A stretch of DNA of 64,000 bases from an uncultured Clostridium sp. (GTDB lineage Bacteria; Bacillota; Clostridia; Clostridiales; Clostridiaceae): positions 712,101-776,100 of the forward strand of contig NZ_CAJURG010000001.1 of assembly GCF_910588715.1 (NCBI RefSeq), written 5' to 3'. Below the pieces are notes generated by a model. It was given only the letters and a program-made list of their open reading frames with translations, ran no database searches and had not been told where the DNA came from. Position 1 is the stretch's first letter, and each line of letters begins with the position of its first letter. The position numbers and the translations under genes are program-made. Shown piece by piece: positions 15,889 to 25,167 of the stretch.

Positions 15889-16644
15889 CTACTTCCATTT
15901 TTTTAAGGCTTCCACCATAAATTCCTTTACATCTACTCCATAAACTTCTTTTAACTTTTCTCCATTTAATACTTCTTTAGGAGTTCCTGAAATGATAACT
16001 TTTCCTTCATTCATCATTACTACTTTTTCTCCAAAAGTTTGAACTAAATTTAAATCATGTAAAACAGCAACAACAATTTTATTATTTTCTTTAGTCCATT
16101 TATTTAAATAATCTAATATTTCTATTTGACATTTTAAATCTAAATGATTTGTGGGCTCATCTAAAAGAATTACATCTGGATCTTGTGCAAAAGCTCTAGC
16201 TAAATAAACTCTTTGCAATTGCCCTCCTGATAATTCGCTTATTAATTTATCTTTAATATCACTTAACCCTACACTAGCTATACTTTTAATAATTATTTCA
16301 TTATCTTTTTTATTTATCTTTGAAAATACTCCTTTTAAATGTGCATATCTCCCTAAGGCAACTGTTTCATAAACTGTATAAGGAAAATATATATTACTAG
16401 CCTGACTCATTAATGCAACATTCTTTGCTAAATCTTTTCTATTTAACTTATTTACTTCCTTAGAATCAATTTTTATATTTCCTTTATAATCTAATAAATT
16501 AGCTATTGATTTTAAAAGAGTACTCTTTCCACATCCATTAGGTCCAACTATACAAAGGTTATTTCCACGTTTAACATTAAAGCTTACACCCTTAACAATT
16601 TCTTTGTTATCATATCCACATCTAACTTCATTTATTTCTAGCAT
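15889..16644 (-). CDS. btuD: Vitamin B12 ABC transporter ATPase BtuD
   Basis: FecE/BtuD-class ABC ATPase, 251 aa. It has Walker A GPNGCGKST, signature LSGGQLQRV, Walker B VILLDEPTNHLDL and the H-loop VLHDLN. An ATG at 16644 behind AGGAGAG is the start; an upstream in-frame start would extend 19 residues into the end of the permease gene without a ribosome site. It is the third gene of the operon, 10 nt after the permease. The cobalamin riboswitch ahead of the operon assigns the substrate to B12 and not siderophore or haem. Confidence 0.9.
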   Translation of the reverse strand: MLEINEVRCGYDNKEIVKGVSFNVKRGNNLCIVGPNGCGKSTLLKSIANLLDYKGNIKIDSKEVNKLNRKDLAKNVALMSQASNIYFPYTVYETVALGRYAHLKGVFSKINKKDNEIIIKSIASVGLSDIKDKLISELSGGQLQRVYLARAFAQDPDVILLDEPTNHLDLKCQIEILDYLNKWTKENNKIVVAVLHDLNLVQTFGEKVVMMNEGKVIISGTPKEVLNGEKLKEVYGVDVKEFMVEALKKWK

Positions 16645-16654
16645 TAAATCTCTC

Positions 16655-17698
16655 CTATTTTGACTTTTTAAAATATATATAAGCAAAAAATGGTCCACCA
16701 ATTAATGCTGTTATTGCTCCAACTGGTAATTCTGATGGTGCTATTATAGTTCTTGATATTAAATCTGTAAATATCATCATACATCCACCAAAAACTACTG
16801 ACATTGGTACAACATAAGAATGCTTTGACCCAAATATTTTTCTAACAACATGTGGAGCTATTAAATCTATAAATCCTATAGTACCACTAAGAGCAACAGC
16901 ACTTCCTGTAAGAATTGCTACAAATAAAAATAATCTTCTTTTAACTTTATTTGTATCTACTCCAATAGCTTTTGCTTCATCTTCTCCAAAAGTTAATACA
17001 TCCATTTCTTTAAAATAAAAAGCTATACCTATAATCCCTATAATAAAAAATGGTAAACCAGCTTTTACATAACTCCATCCCTTCATAGAAAATGTTCCCA
17101 TTGACCACATAGTTATACTTTGCATTTTATCTGAAAATAATGCTGAAATTGTAGTTAGTATAGCACTAAAAAACAAAGATAATACCATTCCTACTAATAT
17201 TATTGTTGTATTTGATAATCCTCTATCAACCTTTTCAGCAAATTTTAATACTATTATCATAGTAATTAAACTACAAACAAATCCAACTACTGGCAATGTT
17301 AATCTACCTAAAAAAGGAATTGACGCTCCTGTTACAATAATAATTCCTACCCCTAATGATGCACCAGATGACAATCCTAATGTATAAGGTGATGCCAATT
17401 GATTTTTTAAAACTGATTGTACAATAGCTCCACTAGCTGCAAGAGAACCACCAACCATAAATGCAAGTAAAACCCTAGGTAATCTTAAATTCCATATAAT
17501 AGTTACTTGTTTTGGATCAATTCCATCTATTAATGGGACACTAAAAAACTTATTAGCTAAAATAAAAAAAGTATCAAATATATTAATATTGGAACTTCCG
17601 CTAGAAGTTCCAATACATATAGCTAATAATACCAATGGAATTGATAATATTAATAATATTTTATTTTTAGAAGTCTTTATACTCATTTGGATAAACAT
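16655..17698 (-). CDS. btuC: Vitamin B12 ABC transporter permease BtuC
   Basis: FecCD/BtuC-family permease, 347 aa, about ten membrane segments. It has the hallmark stretches WNLRLPRVLLAFMVGGSLA, LGLSSGASLGVG, GTIGFIDLIAPHVVRKIFG and LPVGAITALIGGPFFAYI. Its 5' end overlaps btuF by 32 nt. An ATG at 17686 (12 nt from an AAGG site within btuF) is as plausible as the one at 17698, whose site is adjacent to the codon. It forms the membrane channel of the B12 importer with BtuD and BtuF. Confidence 0.9.
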   Translation of the reverse strand: MFIQMSIKTSKNKILLILSIPLVLLAICIGTSSGSSNINIFDTFFILANKFFSVPLIDGIDPKQVTIIWNLRLPRVLLAFMVGGSLAASGAIVQSVLKNQLASPYTLGLSSGASLGVGIIIVTGASIPFLGRLTLPVVGFVCSLITMIIVLKFAEKVDRGLSNTTIILVGMVLSLFFSAILTTISALFSDKMQSITMWSMGTFSMKGWSYVKAGLPFFIIGIIGIAFYFKEMDVLTFGEDEAKAIGVDTNKVKRRLFLFVAILTGSAVALSGTIGFIDLIAPHVVRKIFGSKHSYVVPMSVVFGGCMMIFTDLISRTIIAPSELPVGAITALIGGPFFAYIYFKKSK

Positions 17699-18596
17699 CC
17701 TTAGCCATTTCTTTTAATGCTTTTATTATATTTTGTGATGCTCTTGAAGAAGCATTTTTATCAATTTTATATACTTTACCTTCTTTTACAGCATTTATTG
17801 TGTCCCAACCTTCTCTGCTTAATACATCTTCAACAGCATTTAATCCTGCTTCATTTTCTCCTGGAGAATTTACTAAAATAACATCTGGATTTGCATCTAT
17901 AACAGCTTCTGGTGTTACTGTTATCCATGAATTTTCTTCTCCAAATATATTCTTTGCTCCAATAGTTTCTATCATTTCATTTAAGAATGTCTCATTCCCA
18001 AAAGTATAAAGAGCTGTTCCTACTCCAATTTCAAAATAAACTTTTTTCTTATCTGTTATAGTATTAGCTATATTTTTTATAGCTTCTACCTCTTCTTTCA
18101 TTGAATTTACTAATTCTTTTCCTTCTATTTCTGTCCCAGTTAAGTTTGCAATAAACTCAATATCTCCATATATTCCATCAATACTGTAACTACTTGGAAT
18201 ATATGCAACTGGAATTCCAGCTTCTTTTATTAAAGCAAAGGGATCTTCACTTCCTGCTTTATTATGTCCTGATGCAATAACTATATCTGGATTTAAAGCT
18301 ATAATAGCTTCTGCATCTGGATTAGTAAAATCTATTTTAGGTAAATTTTTCTTTATTCCCTCAACATCTTCTGAATATTTATCTACAGCAACTAATTTAT
18401 CTGCTAAACCTAAAGCTACTAATATTTCAGTATTAGATGGAGCAGTAGATATTATAGTATTTACTTCCTTAGGAATACTAAATTCGTTTCCTTCTCTATC
18501 TTTCATTGTTGTAGGATTACTTGTACACCCTACAAATATCATCATAGCCATTATCAAAGTAGCAATTAATGATAAAACTTTTTTTGTGTTTTGCAT
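17667..18596 (-). CDS. btuF: Vitamin B12-binding lipoprotein BtuF
   Basis: Substrate-binding protein of the class III (helical-backbone) fold, 309 aa. The signal peptide ends in lipobox FVGC, so it is a lipoprotein. The family features APSNTEILVALGLADKLVAVD and ALNPDIVIASG are present. It is the first gene downstream of the cobalamin riboswitch and terminator, which sets the substrate to cobalamin or a corrinoid precursor. AGGAGG precedes the ATG. Confidence 0.92.
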   Translation of the reverse strand: MQNTKKVLSLIATLIMAMMIFVGCTSNPTTMKDREGNEFSIPKEVNTIISTAPSNTEILVALGLADKLVAVDKYSEDVEGIKKNLPKIDFTNPDAEAIIALNPDIVIASGHNKAGSEDPFALIKEAGIPVAYIPSSYSIDGIYGDIEFIANLTGTEIEGKELVNSMKEEVEAIKNIANTITDKKKVYFEIGVGTALYTFGNETFLNEMIETIGAKNIFGEENSWITVTPEAVIDANPDVILVNSPGENEAGLNAVEDVLSREGWDTINAVKEGKVYKIDKNASSRASQNIIKALKEMAKDVYPNEYKDF

Positions 18597-18709
18597 TACA
18601 GTTCCTCCTAAATTTTCATATTAGAGGGGCATTAGTTTAGTTAGCAATAATATAAAATTAAAATCCTTCTATTTTTTAGAATAATCATCTAATAAATTAT
18701 ATCTCTAAC

Positions 18710-18741
18710 TAAAAAAAGCGCTTCATTTGTGAGAGCGCTCT
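18710..18741 (-). terminator. Riboswitch-controlled terminator before btuF
   Basis: GC-rich stem (AGCGCT pairing with AGCGCT, extended by A-U and G-U pairs) followed on the minus strand by a run of seven T. It sits between the riboswitch aptamer and btuF, the expected place of the expression platform. Confidence 0.88.
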
Positions 18742-18924
18742 AAAATACATAATAAATTTTGATAACTTCTTATTAATATATATCTAAAATAAATATTCAT
18801 AAAATAAGCTTAATATTTTATTTATCAAGCTAAATTTTCAATATTTAAAATCCCATAAATAAGGTATATTAATTTTATTATCTATTATTTGTATCTATTA
18901 TCTCACCCTCAGAAGATAATATTT

Positions 18925-19095
18925 TTATCATAGTAGGCAGGTCTCCCGGCTTAACTTCATTCTACTTTTCATACCTTCCCGCATATTATTGCAGTGGCAA
19001 ATTAAATGAATTTCGTCAGTTTTACGGTTACTGGGGTAGCTTAGGACTTTAACCTAATTCCCTATTAAGTTTATAAACACCCATTATGCTTATTA
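18925..19095 (-). promoter_or_regulatory. Cobalamin riboswitch
   Basis: On the minus strand the order of conserved blocks is that of the cobalamin aptamer: AATAGGGAATTAGG at the 5' side, CTACCCCAGTAACCGTAA, GCCACTG, GCGGGAAGG, and the B12 box AGCCGGGAGACCTGCC (18936-18951). It controls btuFCD through the terminator at 18710-18741; B12 binding should favour termination. The outer helix boundaries are approximate. Confidence 0.95.
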
Positions 19096-19160
19096 AATCC
19101 AAAATAAATTATATATTTCTATATTTTATTTGTCAATTATATTCTTTTTAGCTTAATAAT

Positions 19161-19216
19161 AAAAAAAGAAGCTGTATCATATTAAAATTTTATAATTTAA
19201 TATTACTACAACTTCC
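19161..19216 (-). terminator. Terminator of the first MATE gene
   Basis: Long imperfect hairpin (GGAAGTTGTA and AATATTAAA arms) followed on the minus strand by seven T, after the MATE gene stop. Confidence 0.8.
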
Positions 19217-19277
19217 TTATATTTTTATTTATAATCTATAATAAAAGATTATTTTATATAAATATTTTTTTAATTAT

Positions 19278-20624
19278 TTATACTTTTATTTGACCATGCT
19301 TTAATAAGCTTTTTATTCTTTTAAAATAAGTAATTCCTAGAGGAATTGCAGCTGCAAACCAAGCTACTGGATCAGCTAAACAAATACCCCAAAACTCTAA
19401 ATATCTTGGTAGTGTAAATGCAACTATAGCTCTTGCTATAAGCTCATATGCTCCAGCCATCATTGGAATAAATGAATCACCAATTCCTTGAAGTGCATTT
19501 CTATATATAAAAATTAATCCTAAAGGTATAAAGAATATAGCTGATATATCAAGTACTTGTTGTGCATATTTTAATATTTCAGCATCAGGATTAGTTATAA
19601 ACATCATAACAAAATATTTTCCTAAGAATATTAAAACAGCGCCAGCAACAATACTTGTAATAATTGAAATTTTAGTACATGCTTTAACTCCATCTTTTAT
19701 ACGCCCATATTCTCTTGCCCCAAGATTTTGTCCACAATAAGTAGCCATTGTAACACCAAAAGTAATTGCTGGTTGCATTACAAGCTGTAACGCCTTTGAT
19801 GCTGCTGTATATGAAGCTATAACTGTAGAACCAAATACATTTAAAGCACCTTGAACTGTCATTATTCCTATAGCAGTTATCGAAAATTGAAGTGCCATTG
19901 GAATACCAATCTTTAAATGCTTATAGTAGTATCTTTTCTTAACCTTAAAATCTTCTTTTTTAAGTCTTAAAATAGTAAATTTTTTATAAGTATAAATTAA
20001 ACAAAGTATTGCAGATACACCTTGAGAAATAATGGTCGCATATGCAGCTCCCGCAACTCCCATTTTAAAATTAATTATAAATACTAAGTCTAAAATAACA
20101 TTTAAAACTGATGATATTATTAAAAAATATAATGGTGTTTTACTATCTCCTAATGCTCTTAATATACTTGCAATTAAGTTATATGCAACTGTAGTTACAA
20201 GTCCTCCATAAATAATTTTTATATATGTATAAGCATCAGCCATAATATTATCAGGAGTATTCATTAATTTTAATAATGGTTTTCCACATATTAAACTTAT
20301 TAATGTAACTATAACTACTGAAATAACTGTTAAAGTTACTGCACTCGAAACAGATTTACGAAGTCCTTTTTCGTCTTTTGCACCAAACTTTTGAGATACA
20401 AGTACTGCAAATCCACTAGTTAATCCTGTTGCAAATCCATTAACTAAAAACACCATAGACCCTGTTGAACCAACTGCAGCTAAAGCATCAACACCAACAA
20501 ATCTACCAACTATTATAGTATCCACCATACTATAAAATTGTTGAAATATATTTCCTATTAATAAAGGTATTGAAAATAATAATATAAGCTTAACGGGATT
20601 TCCCCTAGTCATATCATTTGTCAT
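19278..20624 (-). CDS. MATE family efflux transporter
   Basis: 448-aa protein of the multidrug and toxic compound extrusion family, with 12 predicted membrane segments in two similar halves. The N-terminal MTRGNPVKLILLFSIPLLIG and FYSMVDTIIVGRFVG are typical of NorM/DinF-type exporters of clostridia. It has an AGGGGGG site and its own terminator. The upstream region holds a 15-bp palindrome (20683-20697). Substrate unknown. Confidence 0.93.
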   Translation of the reverse strand: MTNDMTRGNPVKLILLFSIPLLIGNIFQQFYSMVDTIIVGRFVGVDALAAVGSTGSMVFLVNGFATGLTSGFAVLVSQKFGAKDEKGLRKSVSSAVTLTVISVVIVTLISLICGKPLLKLMNTPDNIMADAYTYIKIIYGGLVTTVAYNLIASILRALGDSKTPLYFLIISSVLNVILDLVFIINFKMGVAGAAYATIISQGVSAILCLIYTYKKFTILRLKKEDFKVKKRYYYKHLKIGIPMALQFSITAIGIMTVQGALNVFGSTVIASYTAASKALQLVMQPAITFGVTMATYCGQNLGAREYGRIKDGVKACTKISIITSIVAGAVLIFLGKYFVMMFITNPDAEILKYAQQVLDISAIFFIPLGLIFIYRNALQGIGDSFIPMMAGAYELIARAIVAFTLPRYLEFWGICLADPVAWFAAAIPLGITYFKRIKSLLKHGQIKV

Positions 20625-20682
20625 ATCATAATTCCCCCCTAACGTTTTATTTCATCAATTACATAGAATATCATCTTTATTG

Positions 20683-20697
20683 TACTTTTGCAAAGTA
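20683..20697. promoter_or_regulatory. Operator-like palindrome TACTTTTGCAAAGTA
   Basis: Perfect inverted repeat with 6-bp arms and a 3-bp centre, about 60 bp upstream of the first MATE gene, in its probable promoter region. The layout suits a MarR- or TetR-class repressor. No such regulator gene is next to it. Confidence 0.45.
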
Positions 20698-20758
20698 AAT
20701 TTTAATAATTAATAAACTTTTTTAAATATTTTAATTAATTCTATATAATTTACACTTT

Positions 20759-22210
20759 TCAATATTTTCCCTTTAATTTGTTACTCACTTTACCTATAAT
20801 TTTAATCCCTCTTTCTATTTCTCCAAGTGATAATCTAGAAAGCCCTAATCTTAAACATTCATTGCAATTATCATCAATAGAAAATATATCTCCTGGTGTA
20901 AATATAACACCTTCTTTATAGCAATTGTCCAAAAGGTTCCTTGAGTCTACACCATTTATTTTAATATAAATATGAAGCCCACCTTCACCCCATATAAATG
21001 TTGGATTAATATATTTATTAATGCATTTTATAGCAAAGCTATACTTTTCTTTATATACTTTTCTTATTCTTTTTATTTGTTTATTAAAAGCTCCTGAATT
21101 TAAGTATTCATAAAGTATTCCTTGATCTAAAAATGAGGTATGAATATTTTTGCATCTTTTTACGCTTTCTAATACGTCTATAACACTTTTATCTGCAATA
21201 ATCCACCCTATTCGTATTCCTGGAAATAATATCTTAGAAAAACTTCCAATATAAATAACCCCACTTCCACCATTATCAAGAGCTATCATAGGAGATACAT
21301 GAGTACTATTATATAAAAGCTCCTCATTAAATCCATCTTCTATTATTGGAACATTATATTTTTTAAATAAGTTATAAACTACCTCTCTTTTTTCTCCTCT
21401 CATTACTATTCCAGTTGGATTATGATATGAAGGAATTAAATATCCAAATTTTATATTATTATTTTTTAATTTCTTTTCTAACTCATTAGTATCTATTCCT
21501 TCTTCTGTCATAGAAACACCTATTACTTCTAATCCATGAACTTTCATAATCTTAATTGCTGTATTATGAGTTGGATTTTCACAAATAATTTTATCACCTT
21601 TATTGGTATACGAATTAATAACCATTTCTAAACCTTCTGTAAAACCATTTGTAATTATAATATCCTTTCCTTTTGTATTTACTCCCTTTGTTTTCATATA
21701 ATTTAATAAATATTCTATAAGTGGCTTATAGCCTTTTGCATATCCATAATTCAAAATTTTATGACCTTCAACGGATATAATATTTAAAAATGATTTTTTA
21801 AATTCCTCCATATCAAATAATTCACCATCTGGTGATATGCTTTTAAAAGATATTAAATTTTTTTCCCATGGAATTTCACTTTTTACAATATCTAATTCTT
21901 CTGAAAAAGTACCATAATCATTAACTCGTTTACTCCAAGAAACCTTCCAACCATTTTCATTTACTGATTTAATTTCTGAAACAAAAGTTCCTCTTCCTTT
22001 TATAGTATATAAAATTCCCTTTTCTTCAAGGTTCTCATATGCAGTTATTACTGAATTTCTACTTACACCAAGCAATTTTGAAAGCTCCCTTGTAGCAGGG
22101 AGCTTTGCATTTGATACCAGAAGATTACTATTAATCATACTTACTATATAATTTTCTATTTGTAAATATAAGGCTTCTTCATCATTAAAATTAATTTTAG
22201 AAAATATCAT
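20759..22210 (-). CDS. MocR/GntR-type regulator with PLP aminotransferase domain
   Basis: 483-aa fusion. Residues about 10-75 form a GntR winged helix (LPATRELSKLLGVSRNSVI, GRGTFV), and the rest is a fold type I aminotransferase domain, with the PLP lysine in YIGSFSKILFPGIRIGW and conserved NPTHNT and YHNPTG elements. MocR proteins such as PdxR and GabR act as PLP-sensing regulators. The gene lies 23 nt downstream of the second MATE gene, so both are probably cotranscribed. Its target is not evident: it may regulate this exporter locus or a PLP pathway elsewhere. Confidence 0.93.
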   Translation of the reverse strand: MIFSKINFNDEEALYLQIENYIVSMINSNLLVSNAKLPATRELSKLLGVSRNSVITAYENLEEKGILYTIKGRGTFVSEIKSVNENGWKVSWSKRVNDYGTFSEELDIVKSEIPWEKNLISFKSISPDGELFDMEEFKKSFLNIISVEGHKILNYGYAKGYKPLIEYLLNYMKTKGVNTKGKDIIITNGFTEGLEMVINSYTNKGDKIICENPTHNTAIKIMKVHGLEVIGVSMTEEGIDTNELEKKLKNNNIKFGYLIPSYHNPTGIVMRGEKREVVYNLFKKYNVPIIEDGFNEELLYNSTHVSPMIALDNGGSGVIYIGSFSKILFPGIRIGWIIADKSVIDVLESVKRCKNIHTSFLDQGILYEYLNSGAFNKQIKRIRKVYKEKYSFAIKCINKYINPTFIWGEGGLHIYIKINGVDSRNLLDNCYKEGVIFTPGDIFSIDDNCNECLRLGLSRLSLGEIERGIKIIGKVSNKLKGKY

Positions 22211-22233
22211 TATCTTACAACTCCTAAAATATT

Positions 22234-23571
22234 TTACGCTACTTTAATTTTATCAAGTCTTGCCTGTGATTTTTTCATATACTTAATAGCTATAATAACA
22301 GTTACTAACTCACTAAAAGGAACTGTTAACCATATTCCATTATCCCCTAACACGATAGGTAAAATAATTATAAAAACAACTATTAAAATTACACCTCTTA
22401 ATATTGATATAATAACTGAAGTCTTTGCATCTTCTAAAGCTGTAAAATAAGCTGATGCTAAAATATTTAATCCATTAAATACAAAAGCCATAGAATATAA
22501 GTTAGTTGCCTGTATAGTAAAATAAACTAAATCTTTATCTCCTTCAGTAAACATTGAAATAAGAGGTTTACCCCCTAATATCATAAATATAGTGCTTAAA
22601 ACTCCTAATATACTTATAGTTATAATTGCAATCTTTAAAATTTCCTTTATTCTATCTTTATAATTAGCTCCATAATTAAAACTAATTATAGGACTAATTC
22701 CATTACATATTCCTGAAAATACAGCAGTTACTAAAGATGCTACATAAAGAATTATAGAAAAAGCAGATACTCCAATTTCACCAATTCTAATCATTAATAC
22801 AATATTAAATATGTAAGTTGAAAAAGCAATTGCAAATTGTGTTATTCCTTCTGATGAACCATTATAAAATATTCTTATTATCTTTTTAAAATCAAATTTT
22901 ACCTTACAAAACTTTAATATAGAATCTCTTTTTAGGTATTGACTTAAAGAAAATAAAAATCCAACTGTAAAAGCAATTCCAGAGGCAAAGCCAGCTCCTG
23001 CTAATCCAAATCCTAATTTTACTATAAAAATATAATCTAGTACTACATTAAGACCCGAACTAATAATATCTGCTATCATAGCATGATTTGGTTTTCCCAT
23101 AACCCTAAGTCCACTACTTAAATATGAGCTACCTACAAAAGTTCCTAAAAATAAACATAACGATACTAAATATTCTACAACTAAAGGTACTAATTCATCA
23201 TTAGCTCCTAAAAGCTTTGCTATAGTTGGTGCAAAAATAACAGTAAATATTGATAATAATAACGTTATTATAATAAGAGTATAAAATGCCAAACTAAAAG
23301 TTTTTCTTGCAGAATTTCTATCACCCTTTCCAAGTTCTATACTTGTAATTGTTCCTCCTCCAATAGCAACCATAATCCCTATGGCCATTGCTATTCCAAA
23401 AAACGGCATTGCTATATTAACTGCTGAAAGACCTTTAGAACCTATTACATTTCCAACAAATATTCCATCTACAACTATATATATTGAAAATACTACCATA
23501 GCAATTACTGATGGTATTGAATATTTTATAAATAGTTTTCCTATATTCTCTTTTCCTAATGTTAAATCCAA
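22234..23571 (-). CDS. MATE family efflux transporter (MepA-like)
   Basis: About 445-aa multidrug exporter of the MATE family, MepA-like branch (LGKENIGKLFIKYSIPSVIA, VDGIFVGNVIGSKGLSAVNI). Start choice: a GTG at 23580 is only 2 nt from the AAAGGAA site, whereas a TTG at 23571 has 11-nt spacing and is preferred, beginning at the normal family N-terminus. It is driven from a promoter with MerR-type geometry (23595-23625) and is followed by the MocR gene. Confidence 0.92.
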   Translation of the reverse strand: MDLTLGKENIGKLFIKYSIPSVIAMVVFSIYIVVDGIFVGNVIGSKGLSAVNIAMPFFGIAMAIGIMVAIGGGTITSIELGKGDRNSARKTFSLAFYTLIIITLLLSIFTVIFAPTIAKLLGANDELVPLVVEYLVSLCLFLGTFVGSSYLSSGLRVMGKPNHAMIADIISSGLNVVLDYIFIVKLGFGLAGAGFASGIAFTVGFLFSLSQYLKRDSILKFCKVKFDFKKIIRIFYNGSSEGITQFAIAFSTYIFNIVLMIRIGEIGVSAFSIILYVASLVTAVFSGICNGISPIISFNYGANYKDRIKEILKIAIITISILGVLSTIFMILGGKPLISMFTEGDKDLVYFTIQATNLYSMAFVFNGLNILASAYFTALEDAKTSVIISILRGVILIVVFIIILPIVLGDNGIWLTVPFSELVTVIIAIKYMKKSQARLDKIKVA

Positions 23572-23594
23572 AACTTTCACTTCCTTTCTAAATA

Positions 23595-23625
23595 ATAATA
23601 AACCCTATAGTAACAATAAGGTCAA
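23595..23625 (-). promoter_or_regulatory. MerR-type promoter/operator of the MATE-MocR operon
   Basis: On the minus strand, -35 TTGACC (23620-23625) and -10 TATTAT (23595-23600) are separated by 19 bp, not 17. The spacer region carries the dyad ACCCTATAGTAACAATAAGGT (23602-23622; 8 of 10 positions pair). This geometry is the hallmark of promoters activated by MerR-family regulators. No MerR gene occurs in the window. Confidence 0.65.
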
Positions 23626-23690
23626 TACTTTTTTTATTCAATATATAATCTTAATAATAATTAATTATTTTATAAAACAATTTAAATATA

Positions 23691-23720
23691 TTGACTTTAT
23701 TTACCATGTTATTAGATAAT
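23691..23720 (+). promoter_or_regulatory. Promoter of the flavin reductase gene
   Basis: TTGACT (23691-23696) and GATAAT (23715-23720), 18-bp spacing, about 30 nt upstream of the start codon's GGGAGG site. An imperfect TACCAT/ATGGTA dyad flanks the -10. Confidence 0.5.
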
Positions 23721-23752
23721 AATTATTATATGGTAGTTTAGGGAGGTATGTT

Positions 23753-24490
23753 ATGAATAATAAAAATTGGAATGATTTTAAAGAGTTAGTGTTAATTGAT
23801 AAAACAGAAGTTTGTCCTGACATTGTTTCATTTTATTTTAAATCAAAAGATGGCAATAAGCTTATAAAACATAAAGCTGGTCAATTCTTACCCTTCAAAA
23901 TAAAAACTGATGATCCTAAATATAAAGATGTTATAAGAACTTATAGCCTTTCTATGTTTCCTAATGAAGATACTTATAGAATAAGTGTTAAAAAGATTAA
24001 TGGTGGTTTAATTAGTACTTATCTTCATGAAAATCTTAACATAGGAGATTCTATTTATGCTATGGCCCCAACTGGATTATTCACTATAAATAATAAAAAT
24101 AATGATATAGTTTTAATTTCAGGTGGGATTGGAATAACTCCATTATTATCTATGTTATATGAAGAATCTTCTATTAGAAATAACATTCATTTTATACAGG
24201 CAGTTCAAAACTCTAGTCTTCATCCATTCAAAAATGATATAGAAAGTATAGCTAAAATTAAAAATATTAAAAATACAGTATTTTACTCTAAACCTTTAGA
24301 TGAAGATAAAAAAGGTTTAGACTATGATTATACTGGATATATAAATAAAGAATTTTTAAAAGATAACATAAATTTAAGTTCAGATTTTTATCTTTGCGGT
24401 CCACCACCATTTATGAAAGCTGTTGAAAGTAATTTAATTGAATTAGGTGTAGATAAATCTAAGATAAATTATGAACTTTTTAGTAATTAA
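23753..24490 (+). CDS. FAD-dependent NAD(P)H oxidoreductase, ferredoxin-NADP reductase fold
   Basis: 245-aa protein of the ferredoxin reductase family. It has the FAD-binding RTYSLSMFP motif, the NAD(P)H-binding GGIGITPLLSML, and the C-terminal FYLCGPPPFMKAVESNL. No globin or 2Fe-2S domain is fused, so it resembles the reductase module of flavohaemoglobin or Hcr standing alone. Its electron acceptor is unknown. It is a single gene divergent from the MATE operon, with a strong terminator after it. Confidence 0.9.
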   Translation: MNNKNWNDFKELVLIDKTEVCPDIVSFYFKSKDGNKLIKHKAGQFLPFKIKTDDPKYKDVIRTYSLSMFPNEDTYRISVKKINGGLISTYLHENLNIGDSIYAMAPTGLFTINNKNNDIVLISGGIGITPLLSMLYEESSIRNNIHFIQAVQNSSLHPFKNDIESIAKIKNIKNTVFYSKPLDEDKKGLDYDYTGYINKEFLKDNINLSSDFYLCGPPPFMKAVESNLIELGVDKSKINYELFSN

Positions 24491-24514
24491 TATATTATAA
24501 ATTTTATTTATTTA

Positions 24515-24563
24515 AAAAATGAGAATTAAAATATAAGCATTTTATATTTTAATTCTCATTTTT
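24515..24563 (+). terminator. Terminator of the flavin reductase gene
   Basis: Long near-perfect stem (AATGAGAATTAAAATATAA and its complement, five-base loop) followed by T-rich sequence; A-run on the other side makes it potentially bidirectional for the small gene at 24653-24805. Confidence 0.85.
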
Positions 24564-24652
24564 AATTTGGTTTGTTTAATATAGTTTTATTTTTCATATT
24601 ATTTTATTAATATTTATTGACTACTCTCTACTTATGAATAAATTCCTAATAA

Positions 24653-24805
24653 TTAATTTAAATTTGGAAAATTAAATATCTCTAAAAGCTTGCTCTTAGG
24701 TTTTTGTTCATTTCCATGTCTTAATTTTCTTTCCTCTTCTTCGCAAAAAACTACTCCATCAATTAAACCATCATTACAATCTTTTTTATCATTCTTATAT
24801 ATCAT
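24653..24805 (-). CDS. Small acidic/basic protein, 50 aa, unknown
   Basis: ATG at 24805 preceded by AAGGGTG with good spacing; stop at 24653. The product starts MIYKNDKKDCNDGLIDG, contains a second Cys before a Glu run (FCEEEERK) and is soluble and charged. No family recognised. It converges on the flavin reductase gene and shares its terminator. Confidence 0.6.
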   Translation of the reverse strand: MIYKNDKKDCNDGLIDGVVFCEEEERKLRHGNEQKPKSKLLEIFNFPNLN

Positions 24806-25167
24806 AACTTTCACCCTTTTCTTAAATTAAACTTTATATAATTTATTATCTTCTCTACTAATAAAAATATTTATAAATTTTTAAACACTTTTAATCTTTA
24901 TTAAAAATAGTAAATATTTTTTCTATAAGGCTTGCAATTGGAATTCCTAATATATTATTTTTTCTATTCAATGTAATAATTTCTTATTCTTTAAGTAATA
25001 GCAAATCTATTTACCTTTATTTTACTGTAAAATTTATTTTTTCCAACAAATCATTGCTTTTCTATATCAAATACCCTATAATAAGTTATAAATTACTTTT
25101 TGATAATCAAATACTTAAATTATTAAAAATAATTTAATACTTTTATTCTATAAAGGGGGACACTTTT
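24806..25167. other. Intergenic stretch without recognisable gene
   Basis: 362 nt, very AT-rich. It presumably holds the promoters of the small gene and of the ABC exporter operon. Only a 26-codon TTG-initiated frame without a ribosome site is present. Confidence 0.5.

Noticed and set aside
24880..24975. TTG-initiated 26-codon frame on the minus strand (ends IFTIFNKD)
   Set aside because: Too short, no Shine-Dalgarno and no recognised similarity.
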